A DNA stretch of 7,438 nt from Thermomicrobiaceae bacterium. GTDB lineage: Bacteria; Chloroflexota; Chloroflexia; Thermomicrobiales; Thermomicrobiaceae. The DNA lies in NCBI GenBank assembly GCA_007123655.1, contig SKKR01000307.1:1-7438 (forward strand), written 5' to 3'. Positions within the stretch are counted from its first letter, which is position 1. Every line of letters begins with the position of its first letter. The notes beneath the pieces were generated by a model, which ran no database searches, was not told where the DNA came from, and saw only the letters and a list, made by a program, of their open reading frames with translations. Below are positions 1-6,644 of the stretch, in pieces. The position numbers and the translations under genes were made by a program.

Positions 1-685
1 CGCCGCCCGGCGCGCGGCTCCGGAGGCGAGCGGGGCGGCCTTCGACGTCGAGGCAGTTCGGGCCGAGTTTCCGGCCATCGCTCCCACGTTCGCGGTGCCC
101 GGAAACCACGACTATCGCGGGAACCCGACAAACAGCAGCGAGATATTCAGCGTACTTCGCGAAGCGGGCATAGTGGTGCTCCGAAACGAGTCGACCTCGG
201 TACCCGTTCGGGACTCAAGAATCTCGCTGATCGGTCTCGACGATCCGTACAGCGAACGTGACGACGTGCATCGTGCGATCCGGCGCAATTCGGATCTCAC
301 CGCGTTCCGTGTGATGCTGGCACACGCCGGTCTGGTAGCGGACAGACTGCCGATCGATACGGCGGACCTGATCCTTTCCGGACACACGCACGGTGCCCAG
401 ATCCGGGTGTCCCCGTTCCGCAGGGCGGGTCCGCTCGATATCTTCTGGTGGCTCGACAGGCTAAAAGGGAACCCGCTCTCTCCCTATCGTCAGGGGCTAT
501 TCCGCGTGCGAGGATCATTGCTGTACGTCGGGAACGGTCTCGGCACGACCACCGTCGGCGCTCGCTTCCTGGCTCCGCCCGAACTGGCCCTGTTTACGCT
601 TTTCAGTGGCAAGGGCAATCCCGAGCTTCAGTGCGACGATGCGCGCCGGTACATCAGACAGGTGCGAAACTCCCGGAAGTGGTGA
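1..685 (+). CDS. Calcineurin-like metallophosphoesterase (YkuE/YaeI type), C-terminal part, 5' end outside window
   Basis: The reading frame is open from base 2 to the TGA at 683-685 (227 residues seen), so the true start lies left of the window. The GTG at base 95 sits inside the conserved VPGNHD motif and cannot be the start. Visible metal-site motifs of the calcineurin-like phosphoesterase fold are GNHD (residues 34-37), the LAH histidine (108) and GHTHG (127-131); the usual GHTHGGQ reads GHTHGAQ. The upstream D-x-H and GD motifs are off-window. The tail, with the pattern Y-x-x-GLF ... LLYVGNGLGT ... PPELALFTL, is the characteristic C-terminus of the YkuE/YaeI/TMEM-type subgroup, which often has an N-terminal membrane anchor and acts on phosphoesters or lipid phosphates such as UDP-diacylglucosamine-like substrates. 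The substrate cannot be told here. It converges with the prenyl synthase, with 33 bp between the stops and no clear terminator there. Confidence 0.9.
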   Translation, partial: AARRAAPEASGAAFDVEAVRAEFPAIAPTFAVPGNHDYRGNPTNSSEIFSVLREAGIVVLRNESTSVPVRDSRISLIGLDDPYSERDDVHRAIRRNSDLTAFRVMLAHAGLVADRLPIDTADLILSGHTHGAQIRVSPFRRAGPLDIFWWLDRLKGNPLSPYRQGLFRVRGSLLYVGNGLGTTTVGARFLAPPELALFTLFSGKGNPELQCDDARRYIRQVRNSRKW

Positions 686-718
686 CGCTCCGAGAACTGC
701 GCAACGCGTCGCTGGCAT

Positions 719-1774
719 CTAGGAGGTCCGCTCTACGAGCCGTTCGGCCAGTTGCTCGAGCGCGTTGCGCTCCGGCGTCAACGGGGCGATTTGGGTGAGG
801 AGCTCGAGCGCTTCGTTGTGGTAGCGCTCCGCGAACCGGTGAACATCCCGTTCAATCTCGTATCCGCGCAACAGCTCCTGAACACGATCTACGGCCGCGG
901 GCGAAAGCTCGCCGCTCGTATAGAGATGTCTGAGTTCATCGGCCTCTCGGGCGGACACTCGGTCAAGCAACATCACAACAGGGATCGATTTCTTCCGCGT
1001 GCGGATGTCGTCGCCCGCGGGCTTCCCGGTATCGGCTTCGTTGCCCCAGATGCCCAGGTAGTCATCTCGGACCTGAAACCCGAGCCCGAGCTTGAGCCCG
1101 AATTCGCGGTATTGATCGGCCAGCCGGCGATCTCCCGTTGCCACCAGTGCGCCGGCCCAGGCCGCAAACCCGACAATCGCGGCCGTCTTACCGGTCACCA
1201 TTCGCAGATAGTCATCAGTGCCGATGTCCCAGCGATGCTCGAATCCGAGATCCAGCACCTGTCCTTCGACGATCCGCAGCGTGACCTTGTTGAACTCGGT
1301 GGCGATCTCACGTACGATCATCTGATCATCATGCCGCTCGCCGAGTCTCAGCAATGCCAGTTGACTCAGGGCGAACGTGGCATCACCCACATTGATCGCC
1401 TGAGCCTCGCCCCAGTGTGCCCAGATCGTTTTTCGGCCGTGCCGGAACTCGCTTCGATCCTGGATGTCGTCGTGCATCAGCGTGAAGTTATGAAGAAGCT
1501 CGATCGACGCGGCGACCGGGATCGCGTTACTCGCGCTTCCCCCTGCAGCGCCCGCGCACAGAAGACAGACGAGCGGGCGAATGCGCTTGCCTGTTTTCGC
1601 CGAGACGGGCTGAAAGGTTTGATCGACCCAACCCAGGTGGTACCGGATCACCAGATAGAGCGGGAGATCAGCATCGCTGCATGACGTGCCGGCATCCGAT
1701 TCGGCGCTGGCGATAACGTCGTTGATAAACGCCTCCACCGGGGCGACCGCACCCGCGATTTCGTCCTGTTTCAC
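719..1774 (-). CDS. Trans-polyprenyl diphosphate synthase (probable GGPP/FPP synthase)
   Basis: This 351-residue protein is a class I isoprenyl diphosphate synthase. It condenses IPP with allylic diphosphates in the cytosol to feed carotenoid, quinone or membrane-lipid synthesis. Visible elements are the IPP-binding GKR (62-64), the first Asp-rich motif DDIQD (102-106) with a following RHG (111-113), TGKTA (195-199), the second Asp-rich region FQVRDDYLG (233-241), and KPAGDD ... KKS (251-263). The second motif ends in Gly, not the canonical third Asp. Phe97, five residues before the first motif, and a first motif without insertion resemble archaeal type GGPP synthases (Sulfolobus), suggesting a C20 (or C15) product; this is inference. 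The start is GTG at 1774-1772 with a purine-rich GAGAGGGG at 1786-1793. An ATG at 1785-1783 opens only a four-codon frame whose TGA overlaps the GTG (GTGA). No in-frame ATG exists nearby upstream. It is a single-gene unit, divergent from the zinc protease. Confidence 0.93.
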   Translation of the reverse strand: MKQDEIAGAVAPVEAFINDVIASAESDAGTSCSDADLPLYLVIRYHLGWVDQTFQPVSAKTGKRIRPLVCLLCAGAAGGSASNAIPVAASIELLHNFTLMHDDIQDRSEFRHGRKTIWAHWGEAQAINVGDATFALSQLALLRLGERHDDQMIVREIATEFNKVTLRIVEGQVLDLGFEHRWDIGTDDYLRMVTGKTAAIVGFAAWAGALVATGDRRLADQYREFGLKLGLGFQVRDDYLGIWGNEADTGKPAGDDIRTRKKSIPVVMLLDRVSAREADELRHLYTSGELSPAAVDRVQELLRGYEIERDVHRFAERYHNEALELLTQIAPLTPERNALEQLAERLVERTS

Positions 1775-1824
1775 GCCTGGCTCATCCCCTCTCGGAAATT
1801 GCGCGTTGGCCCGAATTTCGGCAT

Positions 1825-1833
1825 ACTATATCA
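1825..1833 (-). promoter_or_regulatory. Extended -10 promoter element for the prenyl synthase gene
   Basis: Read on the minus strand this is TGATATAGT, matching TGn-TATAAT at all but one hexamer base. Extended -10 promoters need little -35 similarity, and none is seen at 15-19 bp upstream. Transcription would begin near 1818, giving a leader of about 44 nt before the GTG at 1774. This is sequence match only. Confidence 0.4.
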
Positions 1834-1967
1834 GGTGTGTGTATTGACCGATGTTCAGCAGTAACAGCATCAGGGAGACGAAATCCGGCATCCTGATGAG
1901 GAATACGCGCACACGGTATGCGGTTATAACAGGTGAGACGATGCACGGGTTGGGGTCGCTGACTCAT

Positions 1968-1975
1968 GGAGGTAA
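1968..1975 (+). promoter_or_regulatory. Strong ribosome binding site of the zinc protease gene
   Basis: GGAGGTAA lies 6 nt before the ATG at 1982, a near-perfect Shine-Dalgarno sequence that fixes the start of the protease. Confidence 0.85.
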
Positions 1976-1981
1976 CCGACG

Positions 1982-2671
1982 ATGTTCTTTGACCCGATCT
2001 TTCTGCTGTTCATCATCCCGCCAATCCTGCTGATGCTTTACGCCCAGCGGCGGGTGAAGAACACATTCGGCAAGTATAGCCAGGTGCTGAACCAGCGAGG
2101 CCTCAGTGGCGCACAGGCAGCCAGGAAGATCCTGGACGACAACGGGCTGTTCGACGTTCCGGTCGAGCAGGTCGAAGGTGAACTTACCGATCATTACGAT
2201 CCACGGGGTCGCGTTCTGCGGCTGTCGACTCCAGTCTACGGCGGGCGGTCAGTCGCGGCGCTGGGAATCGCCGCGCATGAGGCAGGGCACGCTCTGCAGC
2301 ATGCGCAGGGTTACGTTCCGCTGCAGGCCCGCTCGCTGCTGGTTCCGGCCGCCACGTTCGGCTCGAATCTCGGCTGGATCATGATCCTGGCCGGCGTTCT
2401 GATCCAGTTCACGGCACTGGCCTGGCTGGGCATCATCTTCTTCGCCGCGGGTACCTTGTTCGCGCTCGTCACTCTGCCGGTGGAGTTCAACGCCAGCAGC
2501 CGGGCGATGGCCATGCTGACCAGCAACGGTATGGTCGTCTCGGCCGAAGAGGAGAGTCAGAACCGCGAGGTACTCAACGCCGCGGCGCTGACGTACATTG
2601 CCGGTTTCCTGGCGGCGTTCATGCAGTTACTCTACTGGATCATGCTGGTCACCGGATTCAGCCGGGACTAG
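1982..2671 (+). CDS. YugP-like membrane neutral zinc metallopeptidase
   Basis: This 229-residue protein matches the neutral zinc metallopeptidase family that includes Bacillus YugP (Zn_peptidase_2). The zinc-binding catalytic HExxH motif reads HEAGH at residues 99-103. A glutamate in LPVEFNASSRA (E168) is the likely third zinc ligand, as in that family. A hydrophobic N-terminal segment (about 4-20), two closely spaced hydrophobic segments (about 131-146 and 147-167) and a C-terminal one (about 204-224) make it an integral membrane protein, with the HExxH domain between the first and second segments. The length (about 225-230) is typical for the family. Physiological substrates are not well established; a role in membrane protein quality control is a guess. 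The start is fixed by the GGAGGTAA site. It converges with the deacylase gene, with a G+C-rich hairpin between them. Confidence 0.92.
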   Translation: MFFDPIFLLFIIPPILLMLYAQRRVKNTFGKYSQVLNQRGLSGAQAARKILDDNGLFDVPVEQVEGELTDHYDPRGRVLRLSTPVYGGRSVAALGIAAHEAGHALQHAQGYVPLQARSLLVPAATFGSNLGWIMILAGVLIQFTALAWLGIIFFAAGTLFALVTLPVEFNASSRAMAMLTSNGMVVSAEEESQNREVLNAAALTYIAGFLAAFMQLLYWIMLVTGFSRD

Positions 2672-2695
2672 TCTGATCTGACTTTTGAGAATCGG

Positions 2696-2726
2696 ACGCG
2701 CCCCGGGTGATTTGCCCGGGGTGCGT
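2696..2726. terminator. Hairpin between convergent genes, possible bidirectional terminator
   Basis: The arms 2696-2707 and 2715-2726 pair over 12 bp (11 Watson-Crick pairs plus one G-U), around a 7-nt loop (TGATTTG). It lies 25 bp after the protease stop and 10 bp after the deacylase stop. The stem is strong but no T-tract follows on either strand, so intrinsic termination is uncertain; it may protect 3' ends instead. Confidence 0.5.
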
Positions 2727-2736
2727 GAGTTCCCGG

Positions 2737-4332
2737 CTAGCGAGTTCCGGGGGCGGCAACTTCCCGCGTCACAACTGTCCCGGCGAAATCACCGGTCGCC
2801 GATCCATCTCGAACCGCGTCCACACCGTTGACGATCACGTGCTCGATTCCGAGTGGATGCACCGTCGGGTCGTCGTACGTCGACCGGTCGATCACGGTGT
2901 CCGGGTTGAACACGGTGATATCGGCCGCGTTACCGGGCTTCAACACGCCACGATCGGTCAGCCCCAGTCGCCAGGCGGAAAGCCCCGTCATCTTGTAGAT
3001 CGCCTGCTCCAGCGGCATCAGCTCACGTTTACGAACATAGTGTCCCAGCACCCGCGGGAACGTCCCGTACGTGCGGGGATGCGGTGTTCCCCCCATGAGG
3101 CCATCGCTGCAATGCATCAGCCACGGTTGGACAATGAGCCGCTCGACATCGCCTTCATCCATCGCGAAGAGGATCATCGACACCTCGTGGTCCTCGTCCA
3201 GGAGAAGGCGAACAACAGCCTCGAACGGTTCGATGCCCCAATCCCGCGCGATTTCTTCGAGTGATTTCCCGACGACCCAGGCGTTCTTCTCTGTCTTCAC
3301 GCCTGAGATCCGGATGTTCTCCCAACCGGTTGCTACGACGTTAGACTCCCAGTCGTCCCGACCGTTGACCATGTCGCGCCGCATCTGGTCTTTCTTGAGC
3401 TCATCACGCAGCCACCGGTTCAGGGTGCGGATACCTTCGGCGTGGGCCCAAGGTGGTAGAAGGGCCGCGAGCATCGTGCTTCCGGCGGTGTACGGGTACT
3501 GATCCGCGGTGATATCCAGCCCGTTCGAACGCGCCTGTTCCACCGCGTCGACCATCTTGGTGGACTTTCCCCATGCCTGGCTTCCGCGGGCCTTGAAGTG
3601 CGAGATGTGGCAGGCTGCGCGGCTCTCCCTGGCTATTCTGAACACTTCGTTCATCCCGGTGAGAATTTCTTCACCTTCGTATCTCATGTGATAGACCATG
3701 AACGACCCGTTGCCGGCCACGACTTCGCCGATGCTGATCATCTCTTCGGTGTCGCTGTACACGCAGGGGGAGTAGATCAAGCCGGTTGAAAAGCCGATCG
3801 CCCCTTGCAGGATCGAATCATGCACCAGTCGCCGCATCTCGCCGAGCTCGCTCTCGGTTGGCTGGCGATTGTCCATTCCCATCGCGTGGAGACGGACAGT
3901 CCCGTGGCCAACCATCGCCGCGACGTTCGTCGCCGCACCCTCGCAGCGCTGGAGATACTCGCCGAACGTCCTCCAGTCCCACGGAAGCTCCGGGTCACCG
4001 TTCAACCCCGAGAGATGACGCCGCCAGAGGGAAACATCGTCTTCCTTGATAGGCGCCTCGGAGAGGCCATCCTGACCGAGAAGCTCCAGCGTGACGCCCT
4101 GCATCAGTTTGGGCGCCAGTTGCGGGTCAGACATGCACACGAGGTCACAATGACTGTGCATGTCGATGAATCCAGGGGAAACCGCCAGCCCGCTGACGTC
4201 GCGAACGTCTCCCTCCGGCTCGGCATCCGGTCCCAGTGCCTTGATGCGGTCGCCCTCGACGACGACGTTACCTCGTACACCGGGAGCGCCGGTCCCATCG
4301 TAAATCGTGCCGTTCTGAAGCGTGAACGTCAT
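2737..4332 (-). CDS. N-acyl-D-amino-acid deacylase-like amidohydrolase (amidohydrolase family 3)
   Basis: This 531-residue metal-dependent amidohydrolase resembles D-aminoacylase, which hydrolyses N-acyl-D-amino acids to D-amino acid plus a carboxylate in the cytosol. An N-terminal beta-sandwich segment (1-55) precedes the barrel. Likely metal ligands are H59 and H61 (in MHSHCD), H215 (VYHMR), H245 (CHISH) and D410 (CSDG). These align with H67, H69, H220, H250 and D366 of the Alcaligenes enzyme as I recall it. At the position of that enzyme's bridging Cys96 this protein has D88 (GQDGLS). The stretch between H245 and D410 is about 50 residues longer than the equivalent, consistent with an enlarged lid. 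The C-terminus (RGVLKPGNAADITVF, 461-475) is typical of the superfamily. The start is ATG with GGGAGG at 4343-4348, 10 nt upstream. It is 6 bp downstream of the hydantoinase stop. Exact substrate is unsure; an N-carbamoyl or N-acyl amino acid is plausible. Confidence 0.87.
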   Translation of the reverse strand: MTFTLQNGTIYDGTGAPGVRGNVVVEGDRIKALGPDAEPEGDVRDVSGLAVSPGFIDMHSHCDLVCMSDPQLAPKLMQGVTLELLGQDGLSEAPIKEDDVSLWRRHLSGLNGDPELPWDWRTFGEYLQRCEGAATNVAAMVGHGTVRLHAMGMDNRQPTESELGEMRRLVHDSILQGAIGFSTGLIYSPCVYSDTEEMISIGEVVAGNGSFMVYHMRYEGEEILTGMNEVFRIARESRAACHISHFKARGSQAWGKSTKMVDAVEQARSNGLDITADQYPYTAGSTMLAALLPPWAHAEGIRTLNRWLRDELKKDQMRRDMVNGRDDWESNVVATGWENIRISGVKTEKNAWVVGKSLEEIARDWGIEPFEAVVRLLLDEDHEVSMILFAMDEGDVERLIVQPWLMHCSDGLMGGTPHPRTYGTFPRVLGHYVRKRELMPLEQAIYKMTGLSAWRLGLTDRGVLKPGNAADITVFNPDTVIDRSTYDDPTVHPLGIEHVIVNGVDAVRDGSATGDFAGTVVTREVAAPGTR

Positions 4333-4338
4333 GTCGCG

Positions 4339-5718
4339 CTAGCCTCCCGTTCCATACTCCCGATTGATGAACCGTCCGTGACCAGCATTACCGTGGATGA
4401 CATGCTCGCCGTTGAATTCGTACATCGTGGCACCTCGGACGAGCGTGCGCACACAGCGGACACCGATCGTCTTACCCTCAAACGGCGTCCATTTGTTCCG
4501 GTGCAACATGTCCGACCCCGTCACGGTCCAGGAGGCGTTGAGATCGTAGATTGCAATGTCCGCGTCCGAACCTGGTCGCAACGTGCCCTTTCGCGGGTAC
4601 GAGCCGAAGATGCGCGCCGGGTTGGTGCTGGTCACGCGCACGAAGTCCGTGAAATCCAGATCCCGCTTGTGAATGAACTCGTCCAGCATTGCCGGAAGCA
4701 TCGTCTGGATTCCTGAGAGACCCAGCGGTGCGTTCCAGATGTTGTCGCGGCCTGCCTCCTTGCTCTCGATCGTGTAACCGCAGTGGTCAGAGGCGATCGT
4801 GTCCATCGTGCCGTCCTGCACGTACGACCAGAGGAGCTCGACTTCGTCCCGTTCCCGAATTGCCGGCGCGCATCGCGCGAATGGCCCGAGTCGAACGAGA
4901 TCGTCCGTATCGAGTGCCAGGTATTGCGGGCAGGTCTCAACTTCCACCCTCGCGCCTCGCTCCTTGGCCTGCCGCACAAGCTCCAGCCCACTCACCGTGC
5001 TCGAATGACAGATGTACGCTCGAGCGCCGGTCTCTTCAGCGAAGAAGATCGCCCGGTTGATCGCCTCCGCCTCCACGACTGGCGGCCGGGAATCCGCGTG
5101 AGCAAGCGGATCGTTCTCGCCGGCGGCCTGCAGCGTGGCAATCCCATCCTGTAACAACTCATCGTTCTCGGCGTGCAGACCATATGGGATGTCGGTGTCA
5201 GCGAGGAGCGCGAACACGTCATACATGCTCGCGTCGGTAATTCTCGGGAAACCCGGGCTCGAACCCGCCATGAACGATTTGATGGCCACGACGCCGGCAT
5301 CGATCATCTCTTCGATCGATTCCAGATCCTGATTGATCGCCGCACCCCACAGTGCGAAATCAACCAGTGACTTCTCCTCACCGATTCTGATCTTCTCCAT
5401 AATGTGGGAGGACTCACTCGCAACCGGGGTAGCCTGCGGCATCTCGACGACGGACGAGATCCCGCCGGCAACCGCGCCCAGACTCCCGTAGTAGAATCCT
5501 TCGATCTCGTTCGGATCGGGGTCTTTGAAGTGCGTGTGCGCGTCGATTCCGCCCGGTACGACAAGCAGGTCGCCGGCGTCGATGACTTCGTCTGCCTCCA
5601 CACCGGACGAGTCAGTCGTCAACGCCGAAACCACCTCGCCGTCGATTACCACGTCTGCCCGAAATACATCGCTATCAGTACTGATAATCCCGCCCCGGAC
5701 GATAACCCGCTTCGCCAA
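4339..5718 (-). CDS. Hydantoinase/dihydropyrimidinase/allantoinase-type cyclic amidohydrolase
   Basis: This 459-residue protein belongs to the cyclic amidohydrolases, which open hydantoin, dihydropyrimidine or allantoin rings to N-carbamoyl acids. All binuclear metal ligands are visible: H61 and H63 (GGIDAHTHF), K147, the lysine that is carboxylated in this family (AIKSFMAG), H182 (LHAEND), H238 (ICHSST) and the catalytic D311 (SDH). The C-terminal SYPRKGTLRPGSDADIAIYD (373-392) and NKWTPFEGKTIG (408-419) are typical of allantoinases and hydantoinases; this length also fits them. The substrate cannot be fixed from sequence. The start is TTG at 5718-5716: an in-frame TGA lies five codons upstream, no ATG or GTG lies between, and GAGGGAG (5726-5732) sits 7 nt before it. 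It is the first gene of a two-gene operon with the deacylase-like enzyme, suggesting successive hydrolysis of a cyclic ureide. Confidence 0.9.
   Translation of the reverse strand: MAKRVIVRGGIISTDSDVFRADVVIDGEVVSALTTDSSGVEADEVIDAGDLLVVPGGIDAHTHFKDPDPNEIEGFYYGSLGAVAGGISSVVEMPQATPVASESSHIMEKIRIGEEKSLVDFALWGAAINQDLESIEEMIDAGVVAIKSFMAGSSPGFPRITDASMYDVFALLADTDIPYGLHAENDELLQDGIATLQAAGENDPLAHADSRPPVVEAEAINRAIFFAEETGARAYICHSSTVSGLELVRQAKERGARVEVETCPQYLALDTDDLVRLGPFARCAPAIRERDEVELLWSYVQDGTMDTIASDHCGYTIESKEAGRDNIWNAPLGLSGIQTMLPAMLDEFIHKRDLDFTDFVRVTSTNPARIFGSYPRKGTLRPGSDADIAIYDLNASWTVTGSDMLHRNKWTPFEGKTIGVRCVRTLVRGATMYEFNGEHVIHGNAGHGRFINREYGTGG
4343..4348 (-). promoter_or_regulatory. Ribosome binding site of the deacylase gene inside the hydantoinase 3' end
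   Basis: GGGAGG on the minus strand lies within the last codons of the hydantoinase gene, 10 nt before the deacylase ATG. Together with the 6-bp gap between the genes it supports a single transcript and possible translational coupling. Confidence 0.65.
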
Positions 5719-5912
5719 AATAACACTCCCTCACCCCTCGAATCGCAAGATAGCCAGTGTGGATACCACCTGGCCAATCCAGGAGCCCGGATCGCCAGGC
5801 CGGTGTCCGACCATCCTAACCGATTCACCCCTGCCACACACGATTGGAGTTTCACACTGCTGGTGCACTTGTGTCTCAGTTGCAGCGTCCGGCAGAACGA
5901 AAGGCGTCAAAG
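5719..5912. promoter_or_regulatory. Divergent intergenic region between hydantoinase and DinB-like genes
   Basis: This 194-bp region lies between outward-facing genes. On the minus strand a weak promoter candidate is TTGGCC (5772-5777) and TATCTT (5747-5752), but the 19-bp spacer is long. A short perfect inverted repeat CCTGG-N5-CCAGG at 5769-5783 overlaps that -35 candidate and might be an operator. I see no convincing plus-strand promoter. The purine-rich GAGGGAG at 5726-5732 is the hydantoinase ribosome-binding site. Confidence 0.45.
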
Positions 5913-6380
5913 ATGACCGTCACTTCCGCGAAACGCGAGCAGATTATCGGCGATGTCAATGCTTCCTGGCAGGCGCTCATTGAAAAGCTTTCGGAGTTTA
6001 GTGAGGACGACCTGTACACACCCAATGTGATTGGGATCTGGTCTCTGAAAGACCTGATTGGACACCTGGAGACGTGGGACCGGATTGCAATTTTCAAGAT
6101 CGACGAGGCCGAATCTGGAAGGAACCGCAAGTGGCAGGAAGTCCAGAATGAACCGCATCGGAGCATCAACGAATTTAACGAAGCGGACGCTGATACGAAA
6201 AGAGCCAGGTCGCTCGAGACACTCTGGTCGGAATTGCACGCGACCCATCAAGACCTTCTGACCAGGCTCGAAACAACGACCGTGCTGTCCCGGGACCTTA
6301 TTCGCGAGGACACCTACGGTCACTACCGCGATCATCTGAACGATATCCTGATGTGGGAGCGCTCACAGACGAAAACCTAG
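5913..6380 (+). CDS. DinB/DfsB-like four-helix-bundle protein
   Basis: I read this as a 155-residue protein starting at the ATG at 5913, with AAAGG at 5900-5904 eight nt before it. A longer reading from base 5844 adds 23 residues that do not look like the family, so I reject it. The pattern WSLKDLIGHLETWDR (43-57) followed near the C-terminus by YGHYRDHLNDILMWER (135-150) is typical of DinB-like / DfsB-like small proteins. H51, H137 and H141 would form the family's metal-binding histidine triad. Members are metal-dependent thiol S-transferases, detoxification or resistance proteins, and many of unknown role; no substrate can be assigned. The predicted structure is all-helical and soluble, without signal peptide. 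It is a single-gene unit, divergent from the hydantoinase and convergent with clpX. Confidence 0.8.
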   Translation: MTVTSAKREQIIGDVNASWQALIEKLSEFSEDDLYTPNVIGIWSLKDLIGHLETWDRIAIFKIDEAESGRNRKWQEVQNEPHRSINEFNEADADTKRARSLETLWSELHATHQDLLTRLETTTVLSRDLIREDTYGHYRDHLNDILMWERSQTKT

Positions 6381-6416
6381 CTTGCCCTCACCATTCCTAA
6401 CCCCTCCCTTCTCAAC

Positions 6417-6466
6417 GGAGTGGCGCAATTTCTGGATCCCCCTCCAGGCTGGTGCGGCGCCACTCC
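6417..6466. repeat. Nested inverted repeat, structured hairpin downstream of the DinB-like gene
   Basis: GGAGTGGCGC (6417-6426) and GCGCCACTCC (6457-6466) are perfect 10-bp inverted arms. Inside, CTGGA (6432-6436) and TCCAG (6443-6447) form a second 5-bp stem with a C-rich 6-nt loop, separated by an asymmetric internal loop. It begins 36 nt after the DinB-like stop. There is no T-tract on either side, so it is a poor intrinsic terminator; it may be a 3'-end stabilising structure or a dispersed genomic repeat. Confidence 0.55.
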
Positions 6467-6644
6467 CCCTCTATATCCAGACTGCATTGCATCGGAATTG
6501 TGGCTTTCCTTCTACTGTGGATTCCGACTGCATCTGAGTCGTTGCGGACGGCTAACCATGTATCTGGTCCTCGGTGGCCAATCCCGGGCAGGGAATTGAC
6601 GAATACTGGTTATCGCTCTGGAGAAGGTGCCGGACGCTGGAACA

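Larger units (their letters stand above)
1775..1981. promoter_or_regulatory. Divergent intergenic region between prenyl synthase and zinc protease
   Basis: This 207-bp region separates two genes that start outward, so it should hold both promoters. On the minus strand there is a good extended -10 element (see separate entry). On the plus strand a TATAAC at 1925-1930 could be a -10 for the protease, but I see no convincing -35 at the usual distance, so that call is weak. A 60-codon plus-strand frame from the ATG at 1851 lacks a ribosome-binding site and runs out of frame into the protease gene; I do not consider it a gene. Confidence 0.6.

Noticed and set aside
752..1684. Plus-strand open frame of 310 codons opposite the prenyl synthase
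   Set aside because: It lies wholly antisense to a gene with clear catalytic motifs, shows no recognisable domain, and is the usual long shadow frame in G+C-rich coding DNA.
1851..2033. 60-codon plus-strand frame upstream of and overlapping the zinc protease start
   Set aside because: There is no ribosome-binding site before its ATG, the composition is unremarkable, and it overlaps the protease in another frame. The protease has its own strong site.
3805..4716. Plus-strand open frame of 303 codons spanning the deacylase-hydantoinase junction
   Set aside because: It is antisense to two well-supported amidohydrolases, is rich in Arg and His, lacks a recognisable domain, and is explained as a shadow frame.
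5844..5912. 23-residue N-terminal extension of the DinB-like protein
   Set aside because: The extension starts at a non-ATG codon without a Shine-Dalgarno sequence and does not resemble the family. The ATG at 5913 has AAAGG at a proper distance and gives a normal N-terminus.
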